From: Thermoplasmata archaeon
GTDB lineage: Archaea; Thermoplasmatota; Thermoplasmata; UBA10834
Reading direction: 5' to 3'
NCBI GenBank assembly: GCA_013331315.1
Contig: DUGQ01000118.1
Location: 1 to 10,689 of the forward strand
Length of the DNA: 10,689 bases
The position numbers were made by a program, and so were the translations under genes. This document shows, one piece after another, positions 1-6,968 of this stretch (position 1 is its first letter; every line of letters begins with the position of its first letter). The notes beneath the pieces were generated by a model. It was not told where the DNA came from, did not search any database, and worked only from the letters and a program-made list of their open reading frames with translations.

Positions 1-2
1 AA

Positions 3-461
3 CAGGCGTCGTTCAACATAGGTATCGATGACAGGTTCGCACAGGCCGCGACGCTGTTCCGCGAATGGGGCCTGCTCGGGAAGGAACCTGTCAACGTGAG
101 AGGGACGAAGGTAGTCCCGCAACACGTGGTAGCCGCTCTGTTGCCGCGGCCGGAGGAGTTCGCAGGCAAGATGAGGGGGGACACGTGCTTCGTTGTCGAG
201 CTCACGGGCGAGATGGACGGCGGCAGGGTGAAGCTCAAGCAATGGACCATGATGGCACACGACGAGGCCTACAGGCTCTGCGGAACGAACGCGGGGGCGT
301 ACCTCGTCGGCACGGGAGGCGCCGTGGCGACCGAGATGCTGGCCGATGGAATCGTCAAGGAGAAGGGCATAGTCATACCGGAACACCTTCCGCCAGACGA
401 CTACCTCGAACGGTTGGCGGCAAAGGGAGTGACCATACAAGAAGAGACGGTCCAGCTCTAG
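3..461 (+). CDS. Saccharopine dehydrogenase-like oxidoreductase, C-terminal part (5' end outside window)
   Basis: The reading frame is open from the left edge of the window, so the GTG at 96 is internal and the gene starts outside; 152 residues are visible. The segment resembles the C-terminal domain of the saccharopine dehydrogenase / lysine dehydrogenase family: a predicted alpha/beta stretch (residues 60-75, CFVVELTGEMDGG), then GTNAGAYLVGTGGAVATEML followed by ADGIVKEKGIVIPE and a final DDYLERLAAKGVTIQEE. That ending, a glycine/alanine-rich helix followed by 'I.EKG...PE' and 'L..KG', is typical of the family. Members are NAD(P)-dependent oxidoreductases acting on saccharopine, lysine or carboxyspermidine-type substrates in the cytoplasm. 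The N-terminal Rossmann fold is not in view, so the substrate cannot be chosen. The gene converges with the M28 peptidase, with about 100 bases between the stops. Confidence 0.75.
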   Translation, partial: QASFNIGIDDRFAQAATLFREWGLLGKEPVNVRGTKVVPQHVVAALLPRPEEFAGKMRGDTCFVVELTGEMDGGRVKLKQWTMMAHDEAYRLCGTNAGAYLVGTGGAVATEMLADGIVKEKGIVIPEHLPPDDYLERLAAKGVTIQEETVQL

Positions 462-520
462 ATGACTCTTCCAAGAGGACCACCTGTTGGCTGCACGCCC
501 GCCAAGCCATTCACGGCTCG

Positions 521-539
521 AGAAATGAAAGAGAAAGGG
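521..539 (-). terminator. Pyrimidine-rich tract, candidate archaeal terminator of the M28 gene
   Basis: Read on the minus strand, this tract about 20 bases past the M28 stop is CCCTTTCTCTTTCATTTCT. Archaeal terminators are often U-rich tracts without a hairpin, so it is a plausible 3' end. A weak 5-bp stem (GGGGA 543-547 with TCCCC 554-558) lies between it and the stop codon. This is inference from composition only. Confidence 0.3.
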
Positions 540-559
540 TTTGGGGAGGACATTCCCCC

Positions 560-2692
560 CTACCGCGCCTCAGACAGCACTTCCGCCGCATCAGACAGCG
601 CCTGACCCAGCTCGGCCCCCAACGCATCCACCTCACCGTACAGGACCTCCACCTTCTGTGAGAGGGCGTCGATCTCTGCAGCGTAGTCGGCCCCTTGTGT
701 CTCGAGCGTCGCCTCGATGCTTGTGTACACCTGATGCACGTCCGAGAGCGGAGGCAGGAACCCCTCGCCCCAGAGCAGGTGTCCCGGCTCGACATAGTAT
801 ATCGCCCCGAGCACGCTCATGTACGTCTGGTAGTCGACGAACCTCCCCCAGCGCATCGTCGCGACCTCTGACAAGGCGTCGAGCGCTGCTTCGGGATCGC
901 CGACCTCGAGCGCCGCGATGGCGGTCTTCATGCAGGACAGGTCGTTGGCCGGGTTGTCGAAGATGGATATGCCGGTCCAGCCCGGGATCCACGCCGTGAG
1001 GTCCCAGTCGAACATGACCGGGTTCAGCACCACTGCGGACTCCATCATCTTCCTGTTCAAAAGGTCGACGTCGACCTGCCCTCGTGACACCAGCCGCTCC
1101 AATCGGTCGAGCTGCGAGGCGTACGCCTCCAGTCCGTCGACGACGCTCGAGAGATCGGTCTCTGAAGCAGCGTCCGGATCGAGAGCGTACAGCGTCTGCA
1201 GACCGAGTTCGATCGCCTCCATGTTCTCCGGAAGGTTGTATGGCAACACGGCCGCTTCGGACATCCTCAGCATCATCAGACCGTTGAAGATTGTGTTGAT
1301 GCGGAGATACAGCGGGTCCAACGTGGCCAAGGTGTCACCGGTCGTGTGATAGATCCGGTCGTACTCCTCCCCCCACCAGAATATCTCGGTGCAAGGGACG
1401 CCTGCCTGGTAGAACGGCCAGTCGTCGAAGGATGAAGGCGGCCAATAGATGTATGTCTGGAGCCCGAGGTCGAGCAGGCCCGAGTCGGACGCGGCCCTCC
1501 TCACGAACTTCGTCAGCTCTGGCGTGGTCTCGATGTACACTATCGTGTTCTTGGTCGCGATCACGTCCATGTTGAACATAGCGACTATCTTCCCAGGAAG
1601 GTCGGGGTTGAGCACGTTTCCATCCAACGTCTCCACGATGTGTGAGTACGAGCCCATGCACCAATCATACCAGGTGTCGGCCCAGCCACCCATCTCTTCC
1701 GCGTCGAAGGCGCAGAAGACGAGCGTCCTATCCGGCTGTATGCCGGAGTCGATGACCGCCTTCGCCATCGATAGCAGCGAGCCGAGGCCGGAGTTGTCGT
1801 CGGCCGCGCTCGTGAACCAATGGTCGAAGTGGGCGCCGACGTACACGAACTGGTCAGGATAGACGGCGCCGGGGATCATGCCGATCACGTTGTGCGCCGT
1901 GAGAGTGGGCTCCTCCGTCCATTCGTTGTCCACCACGAGCCTGGCCTCCACCGGTCCAGATTCCATCATGGACCTGATCAGGGCCGCGTCGTTGTCCGTG
2001 ATGTACACGAGCGGGAGAATCTCGTCGCTGACATCTATCTTGAGGTCGTCATCGGGCGTCTTAGGGAAATGACATATGGCCGCGAGCGCACCCAGGTTCG
2101 CCGCCTGATGCAGGACGGGTGTCCCGTAGAACAGCAGCTCGGTTCTCGTGAAGAGCACGATCTTGCCCTCCACACCACTGGGGCCAAGCTTGAGGAAGTC
2201 CTTCAGCTTGCCCTCTCCGACATCCGCGATCTCGGCCGTCACCCCATCCGGGCCGGTGCCATCGCCCTCGTGGCATTGGACCGCCGGGATGGACATCCAC
2301 TCATCTCCCGAATTCACTTCAAGTGAGGTATATCCTATACTGAAACCAGCCGTTTCCTCGTCAATCTCCGCGCTCACCACGGGAAACGCCTCCAGGTAGA
2401 CATTTTCCTCTCCTAGGCCGCAGACATTCGCCAACTGGTTCTCGATCCACAGGGCCGTCTCGTACGCCTTCTCCGAGCCCGTTACAACACGGCCCCCATA
2501 CGTGAGAGTCTCTGTCACCTCCCACGCGTAGTCATCGTCTATCGCATCCATGAACGCCTTCTCCAGGTCGGTGAGCTTGGTCTTCTGGCCCTTGGCCAAC
2601 ACCAGCGACGCCCCAAGCACAGAGACGCTCAGAAGGACGAAGAGAACCGCGACAGACGTCCCCCACACACAACACTTCTTGATAGCTTTCAT
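560..2692 (-). CDS. Secreted M28-family zinc peptidase with PA domain and long C-terminal helical extension
   Basis: A predicted 710-residue exported metallopeptidase. Residues 1-33 form a signal peptide (KK near the start, hydrophobic core, likely cut after VLA). A PA (protease-associated) domain spans roughly 130-250 (GVEGKIVLFTR, then HQAANLGALAAICHF). The M28 catalytic domain runs about 265-480 and keeps the expected co-catalytic zinc ligands: His288 in GAHFDH, Asp298/299 in ADDNSG, catalytic and ligand Glu332/333 in DAEEMGG, Asp376 in FNMD, His449 in IYHTTGD. The family removes N-terminal amino acids or cleaves small peptides, here probably outside the cell. Residues 480-710 are an extra, mostly helical region ending in a heptad-like stretch (about 670-708). 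The start is ATG 2692 because SD GGAGGGG (2696-2702) sits just before it; an upstream in-frame GTG at 2704 would place that SD inside the gene. The specific substrate is unknown. Confidence 0.88.
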   Translation of the reverse strand: MKAIKKCCVWGTSVAVLFVLLSVSVLGASLVLAKGQKTKLTDLEKAFMDAIDDDYAWEVTETLTYGGRVVTGSEKAYETALWIENQLANVCGLGEENVYLEAFPVVSAEIDEETAGFSIGYTSLEVNSGDEWMSIPAVQCHEGDGTGPDGVTAEIADVGEGKLKDFLKLGPSGVEGKIVLFTRTELLFYGTPVLHQAANLGALAAICHFPKTPDDDLKIDVSDEILPLVYITDNDAALIRSMMESGPVEARLVVDNEWTEEPTLTAHNVIGMIPGAVYPDQFVYVGAHFDHWFTSAADDNSGLGSLLSMAKAVIDSGIQPDRTLVFCAFDAEEMGGWADTWYDWCMGSYSHIVETLDGNVLNPDLPGKIVAMFNMDVIATKNTIVYIETTPELTKFVRRAASDSGLLDLGLQTYIYWPPSSFDDWPFYQAGVPCTEIFWWGEEYDRIYHTTGDTLATLDPLYLRINTIFNGLMMLRMSEAAVLPYNLPENMEAIELGLQTLYALDPDAASETDLSSVVDGLEAYASQLDRLERLVSRGQVDVDLLNRKMMESAVVLNPVMFDWDLTAWIPGWTGISIFDNPANDLSCMKTAIAALEVGDPEAALDALSEVATMRWGRFVDYQTYMSVLGAIYYVEPGHLLWGEGFLPPLSDVHQVYTSIEATLETQGADYAAEIDALSQKVEVLYGEVDALGAELGQALSDAAEVLSEAR

Positions 2693-2785
2693 GCTCCCCT
2701 CCACGTCACCGTGGACAAGACGCCGTAGCTGGCTACAAGAAACGAACGCGCTTTTGCCCCCGGCGTCTAGGGTACCGGAGTCCTG

Positions 2786-2793
2786 TTTAAAAC
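2786..2793 (-). promoter_or_regulatory. Candidate TATA box for the M28 peptidase gene
   Basis: The minus strand reads GTTTTAAA, the most TATA-like octamer in the gap before the peptidase. It lies about 95 bases before the ATG, so transcription starting some 25 bases downstream would leave a leader of about 70 bases. A nearby weaker alternative is the AT-rich stretch around 2750. Confidence 0.35.
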
Positions 2794-2816
2794 TACTTTA
2801 CGGTACATTCCTCAAA

Positions 2817-2853
2817 GTGAGGTCCGACCGAGGAGCCCGACTCATGACCTCAC
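2817..2853 (-). repeat. Perfect 8-bp inverted repeat between the ferritin-like and M28 genes
   Basis: GTGAGGTC (2817-2824) and GACCTCAC (2846-2853) are exact reverse complements separated by 21 bases. Read on the minus strand, the hairpin begins about 27 bases past the ferritin-like stop and is followed by TTT, so it could shape the 3' end of that transcript. It also ends only about 24 bases upstream of the candidate M28 TATA box, so it could equally be a two-fold operator site. The repeat itself is certain; the role is not. Confidence 0.5.
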
Positions 2854-2879
2854 CCTTGGCCATAGGACGCGGCGACTTC

Positions 2880-3365
2880 TCACCGCAGCCGATCCAGCTT
2901 CCTGACATACTTCGAGATTATGCTGATGTGTCTGGCCTCGTCGTTGATCAGCCCGTCCAGAGAGGTCATGAATGAGGAGGCGTCGTCCGGGCTGATTAGA
3001 AGGCTGGACATATCCGAGTTCCGGAGTGCGTCGCGTATGTCGGAGTACAGGTCGAACATGATGTTCTCCGTCCGGGATATCTCGTTCATTATCTCAGCCT
3101 CGCCCTTGGCCCTGAAGTTGAATCCACGCGGTTGGAGCGGGAGTCCACGAAAGTCGGCCGTGGTCCGCACCATGTCGAGAAGGGTCTCGACGGTTCTACC
3201 GTGTTGAGCGGAATCAGTCACCAGCTGAAAGAGGACTTCCCTGAGCTCCTTCTCCTTCACGCCGACATAGCCCTCCCACTCTGACAGGGTTTCGAACCCC
3301 CTCTCGATCTCAAGCGCTTTCTGAAGGTAGCCTGCGAGATCGTCCCCGAGAGTGATGGATGTCAA
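2880..3365 (-). CDS. Ferritin-like four-helix protein (possible diiron site, atypical)
   Basis: A 161-residue, mainly helical, cytoplasmic protein with no signal peptide. The layout suggests a ferritin-like/rubrerythrin-like four-helix bundle: helix 1 with Glu21/Glu25 (ALEIERGFE), helix 2 with DSAQHG (His55), helix 3 with Glu95/Glu100 (NEISRTE), helix 4 with an ExxH motif Glu143-His146 (NDEARH). In classical diiron members helices 2 and 4 both carry ExxH; here helix 2 has Ser52 where Glu is expected, with Asp51 beside it, so metal binding is uncertain. Family members oxidise or store iron or detoxify peroxide; no role is proven here. The frame opens only at TTG 3365, yet SD GGAGGGG (3376-3382) lies just before ATG 3373 in another frame, which meets a stop after three codons. 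One missing T would join them. The gene has its own TATA box and is probably monocistronic. Confidence 0.6.
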   Translation of the reverse strand: MTSITLGDDLAGYLQKALEIERGFETLSEWEGYVGVKEKELREVLFQLVTDSAQHGRTVETLLDMVRTTADFRGLPLQPRGFNFRAKGEAEIMNEISRTENIMFDLYSDIRDALRNSDMSSLLISPDDASSFMTSLDGLINDEARHISIISKYVRKLDRLR

Positions 3366-3375
3366 GTTGCCATAA

Positions 3376-3410
3376 CCCCTCCAACACGATTCACTTCGCC
3401 CGTATTTTAA
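3376..3410 (-). promoter_or_regulatory. TATA box and SD of the ferritin-like gene
   Basis: The minus strand shows TTAAAATA at 3403-3410, the clearest archaeal TATA-type box in the window, then 20 bases later SD GGAGGGG (3376-3382). A start of transcription about 25 bases from the box centre would give a very short leader containing the SD. The ATG at 3373 would be 4 bases from GGAGG, whereas the in-frame TTG at 3365 is 12 bases away, which is unusually far. Confidence 0.55.
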
Positions 3411-3498
3411 GGAATCTGCGGGCGTCTGAAAGGCGAGACGTAATGTCCCTTAGGCGGATGGCTCTGTAGGTGGGATGCGAGTCGAATGCAGGCTAGAC

Positions 3499-4596
3499 TC
3501 ATAGAATCGTCTTCAGCAGGGGGATCTTGCGGAACACGAACCCAGCAAGCAGATAGACTATCGGAAGGCTGCTCAACGCAAGAACGAGGAACTTGAGCAA
3601 CACGGGCGCGCTGACAGGATGCAGCAAGACGCCTATGCCCACGACGACTGGCGCGTGGAACACATAGACCGCGAACGAGTTGTCAGAGAGGTATCTCGAA
3701 ACCCTTCCCTGCTGGTTGAATCTCTCCCTGTAGAGGAACATCAATGAAACGACCATGGCGACGCAATAGCACTCCACCCAAAGCGAGAACGCGGCGGACT
3801 GCCAATGCACTCCTCCGAAGTAGGCGTCCGTGCCAGTCTCTTCCTCGAGCGCGCCCCCGGCCACTGTGAGTACTGGGAAGATCACGACGACCAACACCAA
3901 CAGCATCAAGTTCCAGAGCCGGGCCGTTCCCTTCTCGATTTTCATCAACCAGTCGTTGCGGTATGCCAAGATCCCCAACAAGAACAGGATGATGTACTGC
4001 GGAAAGAAGCACAACTGCATGTTCCAGACGTCAGTCCCTATTGGATACCATATCCTGACCAGGAAAGATGAAGCCCCCATGAGGACGACCGCGAGCAGCA
4101 AGTGCCAATTGCGCAGCCTCTTCTTCTCACACGATTCCCTGGTGTGCCCAAGAGACGTGAATCCGACCCAGGCCAGGGTGAAAGCAAGAAGGGCGATGGT
4201 GAACCAAAGGGGGCCCGTGTCCCATCTTGAAGGATCCAGCACGTACTCGCCGAGCCATTCCGTGAATGACGCCGTCCCTTGCTCATGCCAGTAGCCCTCG
4301 TTTGGATAGTAGACTATCGGAGGCGCTATGAAGAAGATGAAGATCAGCGCTGGCAATCCGAGCCTGATCAAGCGGTCCTTGATGAATTTGGTCCGCCCCT
4401 TGCGCCTGTAGGACCCCGGAGTGAAGTAGCCCGCTAGAAGGAACAGCATGCCCATGAAGAACCCCTGAACGAAGACACCGAAGATCGCGAGAATCGTATC
4501 GGACGTGTCCGTGGCGCCTGTGGAGTCTCTGTAGAACCACGAACCCAATGAACCGTAGGTCACGCTCGCGTGTATGAACACGACAAGCACGATCAT
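3499..4596 (-). CDS. Acyltransferase-3 family integral membrane protein (5' end unresolved)
   Basis: A polytopic membrane protein of at least 365 residues with about ten hydrophobic spans. It fits the acyltransferase-3 family (OpgC/OafA-like), which transfers acyl groups onto sugars or other envelope molecules at the membrane. Family-like features are the His in VVFIHASVTYG (His9 from ATG 4596), the basic loop YRRKGRTKFIKDRLIRLGLP after span 2, and AVYVFHAPVV in the last third. ATG 4596 is almost certainly not the true start: the same frame continues upstream as RLYFADKLRWS (4629-4597), the usual family N-terminus before span 1. It stays open to a TAG at 4687-4689 with no ATG, GTG or TTG. An ATG at 4674-4676 is one frame off; adding one G to the GGGGG run (4653-4657) would join it in frame, giving about 392 residues. 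The acceptor is unknown. Confidence 0.8.
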   Translation of the reverse strand: MIVLVVFIHASVTYGSLGSWFYRDSTGATDTSDTILAIFGVFVQGFFMGMLFLLAGYFTPGSYRRKGRTKFIKDRLIRLGLPALIFIFFIAPPIVYYPNEGYWHEQGTASFTEWLGEYVLDPSRWDTGPLWFTIALLAFTLAWVGFTSLGHTRESCEKKRLRNWHLLLAVVLMGASSFLVRIWYPIGTDVWNMQLCFFPQYIILFLLGILAYRNDWLMKIEKGTARLWNLMLLVLVVVIFPVLTVAGGALEEETGTDAYFGGVHWQSAAFSLWVECYCVAMVVSLMFLYRERFNQQGRVSRYLSDNSFAVYVFHAPVVVGIGVLLHPVSAPVLLKFLVLALSSLPIVYLLAGFVFRKIPLLKTIL

Positions 4597-4799
4597 GGAC
4601 CAGCGCAGTTTGTCAGCGAAGTACAGTCGCTTGTGCCCGTCCAGCCCAGATTCCCCCAGGTGAACGGCAGGGGCATCTATGCATATCTATCTTCGCAGCC
4701 GCGCTCGTGAGGACGGTAGTCCTTCCCGACCCTGAAGTGTATGATACCCCCTGGTCCTTGGTCCAGTAGTCACGGATTGGCGGACCGCAGCTGGCATCT

Positions 4800-4943
4800 T
4801 CACAGATTGACTAGCACGGACAGAGAGAGCGCACCTAGGAGGAAGAACAGGCCCAACCCCGTGAGGCCTATACCCATTCCAACAGGAGACTCCCAACTAT
4901 ACCAGGCGTAGTCTTTCACGATACTACCTTCCTTATCGTTCAT
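4800..4943 (-). CDS. 47-residue single-span membrane protein, function unknown
   Basis: A short gene easily missed by length cutoffs. It starts at ATG 4943 with a GGGGAG Shine-Dalgarno sequence 8 bases before it and ends at TGA 4800-4802. The product begins with a short polar segment (MNDKEGSIVKDYAWYSWESP) and continues as one hydrophobic helix, residues about 21-45 (GMGIGLTGLGLFFLLGALSL), with no charged residue in the span. The start follows the stop of the cysteine-rich membrane protein by only 18 bases, so the two are very likely cotranscribed and perhaps translationally linked. The two tryptophans, two tyrosines and SPVG before the helix could sit at the membrane interface. I do not recognise a named family; a small accessory subunit of the upstream protein is an inference from spacing. 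Confidence 0.65.
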   Translation of the reverse strand: MNDKEGSIVKDYAWYSWESPVGMGIGLTGLGLFFLLGALSLSVLVNL

Positions 4944-4961
4944 CTCTTCAACTCCCCAAGC

Positions 4962-5459
4962 TCAGAAGGATGCATGGCATTCATCCCTGATTGCGCAAGT
5001 CGGGCAGACATTGCGCTTCATATCGGCCGCCATCACGGCCAGCATCGACACAAACCCGATCAACGAGATCACCGCGAGAATCGAGAAATCCAAGAAGAAC
5101 GAGACGACGATGAGGACGATTGGCCCTATCCACAGGACGAACAAGTTGACACTCCATCTCTTCCCGCACTCCACATGCTTCTCGAGGTACGACTCTACCC
5201 AATCGGCCACGGCCAGAGGCCCGACGGCGACGCCATTCTCAGCACCGTCACTCCCGGAGTCCCTGACGGCGTAGAAACAGTATCTGCAATGTCTCAACGG
5301 CATTATCAGCAAGAAGAACAGAAGTGAATACGCCAAGTAGATCGCAGAGACCCAGACATTGAGAGCCGACAAGCCGACAGCGCCAAAGCCGATGATGGCG
5401 AGCTTCAGGGCAAGCTGAAACTTCGATTCGTAGAACGGACACTTTCGCCATACCGTCAC
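4962..5459 (-). CDS. Four-span membrane protein with seven cysteines on one face
   Basis: A 165-residue membrane protein with hydrophobic spans near 16-34, 36-54, 104-123 and 126-145. Cysteines are at 7 (KCPFYES), 58 and 61 (HCRYC), 98 (HVECGK), 152, 155 and 161 (CPTC...ECH), with His57, His95 and His162 beside them. With four spans the N-terminus, the long 55-103 loop and the C-terminus lie on the same side, so every cysteine would face one compartment. This suggests a structural zinc or other metal/redox site, an inference that no named family confirms. The start is GTG 5459: an in-frame TGA lies two codons upstream, and GGTGGTGAGG precedes the start. It sits 60 bases after a DUF6326 gene and 18 bases before the 47-residue gene, consistent with an operon. 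I do not recognise a named enzyme. Confidence 0.8.
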   Translation of the reverse strand: MTVWRKCPFYESKFQLALKLAIIGFGAVGLSALNVWVSAIYLAYSLLFFLLIMPLRHCRYCFYAVRDSGSDGAENGVAVGPLAVADWVESYLEKHVECGKRWSVNLFVLWIGPIVLIVVSFFLDFSILAVISLIGFVSMLAVMAADMKRNVCPTCAIRDECHASF

Positions 5460-5519
5460 AGGTCCTCACCACCGGGTCAGGTGCGGTCGATGCGCACGGG
5501 CTCCAGCCTTCTCGCCTCT

Positions 5520-5975
5520 TCACGAGCCGTGGCTCGCAAGCTCCGCCTGAACAGGCCACTTCCACGCATGCCAGATGATCAGCCCGATGAACAACGCCTC
5601 AACGGTCATGAAGTATCCATAGTATGCCCACGTGTCCCCCGGCACGAGCGTCGTGGTCAGCAGGACAACCGCGTGGAAAGCGCCCACGATGATGTTCACC
5701 AGCCGATTCACCTTGGCCTTCAGGATCAAGGACAACGCGATCATGAAGATGGGGACCGTCATCAGGATAGACATGCTCAACAAGAAACCCTGGCTCATCT
5801 CGATGCCAGCGATTTCACCCGTCAGGAGCTCTTCCACGATTCCAGGCTGGAAGAACGAGATGATGTCCGCGTACGCGTAGCAAAGCACCAGAGCGGCCCA
5901 TAGAATCGCGAGCTTCACCTTCACGTCTATCTTCGAGTCCACCAACACCCCCACGGTCTTCTCCTTGGAGTCCAT
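5520..5975 (-). CDS. DUF6326 family four-span membrane protein (copy 1)
   Basis: A 151-residue membrane protein that matches the pattern I associate with DUF6326: a short polar N-terminus, KVKLAILWAALVLCYAYADI in span 1, the loop FFQPGIVEELLTGEI, two central spans, and a last span ending TVEALFIGLIIWHAWKWP. Function is unknown for the family. The nearby copy at 6969-7403 aligns along its full length (DSKEKT/DSQKKT, LAxLWA, CYxYxD, PGxxE, LIIWHAWKWP). The start is placed at ATG 5975 because GGTGA (5980-5984) precedes it by 4 bases and the product then starts at the same point as its paralog; ATG 5987, four codons upstream, has no SD. It lies 48 bases after the DUF4386 gene, with no promoter seen between them, so cotranscription is likely. 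Confidence 0.8.
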   Translation of the reverse strand: MDSKEKTVGVLVDSKIDVKVKLAILWAALVLCYAYADIISFFQPGIVEELLTGEIAGIEMSQGFLLSMSILMTVPIFMIALSLILKAKVNRLVNIIVGAFHAVVLLTTTLVPGDTWAYYGYFMTVEALFIGLIIWHAWKWPVQAELASHGS

Positions 5976-6023
5976 TTCATCACCCATCTACCCAAACGCC
6001 ATAGTCATCGGTCCCATTCGCCA

Positions 6024-6746
6024 TCAGTCCACCGCCTTGCTGTCCCCCTCCGAGAGCTCAGCGATTGCAGACGGATCGAAGCCCTTGATAATCAGCCATG
6101 CCGCAAGAACCATCTCGACCAGGGCCAACGGAAGAACTGTCAAGACACCCAGCGCGGAATCATCGGCGAAGGAGCCGAACATGAGTCCGGCTGTCCCGAC
6201 CAGATGCAGGACGCCTCCGGCAAGGCCCCACAGAGTCAGGACTCGATGAACGAGCCTCGTCTGATGCAGCATGTAGAAGAACACGATGGAGCCCAGGCTC
6301 AGGAAGAGAGACAGCATGTAACCGATCCAGATGCCAGACTCTGTCAACAGGACTCCGGTCGTCTCGAAGTGTGAGGCGTCAGGCGCCTCAGCGGCAACAT
6401 ACTCCTTGCTCAGGGTGATCAGCAGCAGCCACGACACGACCGTGGCGACTATCGTGACGCCCTCGACGATTCTGAACGCGAGATATCCAAGAGCCAAGGC
6501 CTCGTTGTGCTTCTTGAAGATCGGGAACATGACGACTGGAATCAGGATGACCGCCACAGCGCAGACAAGGAAGAGAAGTGCTCCGGCTACGATCCGGCCC
6601 TCATCCGCGGAGACGTTGACGAAGAACTCGGGAGCCTCCACGGGATCCAGGAGAGACTCCACCAGCGGAAGAGATAGAATGGTCACGACGGTCGCAGTTA
6701 TGAACAGAAGCCCCACGACAACAGCTGCCCTTCTGAAGGAATCCAA
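6024..6746 (-). CDS. DUF4386 family six-span membrane protein (copy 1)
   Basis: A 240-residue protein with about six hydrophobic spans. It fits DUF4386: an N-terminal DSFRRAAVVVGLLFITATV leading straight into span 1, the cytosolic-looking loop FPIFKKHNEALALGYLAFR between spans 2 and 3, and a last span of the LPLALVEMVLAAWLIIKGF type near the end. No biochemical role is established for the family to my knowledge. Two starts are possible, both TTG. TTG 6746 has GGTGG 4 bases before it, like its neighbours, and gives the usual family N-terminus, so I prefer it. TTG 6782 adds 12 residues (MNDEFHPQAGGS) and would suit a nearly leaderless mRNA from the TATA-like site at 6809-6818. It is probably the first gene of a unit running to 4800. 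A second DUF4386 gene lies at 9384-10085. Confidence 0.8.
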   Translation of the reverse strand: MDSFRRAAVVVGLLFITATVVTILSLPLVESLLDPVEAPEFFVNVSADEGRIVAGALLFLVCAVAVILIPVVMFPIFKKHNEALALGYLAFRIVEGVTIVATVVSWLLLITLSKEYVAAEAPDASHFETTGVLLTESGIWIGYMLSLFLSLGSIVFFYMLHQTRLVHRVLTLWGLAGGVLHLVGTAGLMFGSFADDSALGVLTVLPLALVEMVLAAWLIIKGFDPSAIAELSEGDSKAVD

Positions 6747-6808
6747 GCTCCCACCGGCCTGCGGATGGAACTCATCATTCAAGTCGTATTCGCTCTGCGT
6801 TCGTTCAT

Positions 6809-6818
6809 CGTATAAGTA
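6809..6818 (-). promoter_or_regulatory. Candidate TATA box for the DUF4386-1 unit
   Basis: On the minus strand this reads TACTTATACG within an otherwise GC-rich gap. Transcription beginning about 25 bases downstream (near 6788) would give a leader of about 6 bases to TTG 6782 or about 42 bases to the preferred TTG 6746. The rest of the 6783-6968 gap shows no recognisable feature. Confidence 0.4.
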
Positions 6819-6968
6819 TCATTCGTCAATTCAGTCAGCAACGCACTACTGGTGACTGCCACACAGGATCTACAGACGTCGCGCAATGGGATTGGGCGTC
6901 TCCACTTCTCTGAGCCGGGCGACTTCCAGTGGCCCGTACTCGCCGTGCGCGGCAGCTCTCACGAGCAC

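Noticed and set aside
65..661. 198-residue arginine-rich plus-strand frame
   Set aside because: It is a shadow of the saccharopine dehydrogenase-like frame, with no family features.
3423..3440. CGTCT...AGACG 5-bp inverted repeat upstream of the ferritin-like TATA box
   Set aside because: The short arms are expected by chance; they are too weak to call an operator.
4751..4766. CTGGTCCTTGGTCCAG looks like an inverted repeat
   Set aside because: It is a short direct repeat (TGGTCC twice), not self-complementary, and has no companion copies in the window.
4687..4896. 69-residue minus-strand frame rich in arginine
   Set aside because: It overlaps the better supported 47-residue gene in another frame and has no SD or protein-like pattern.
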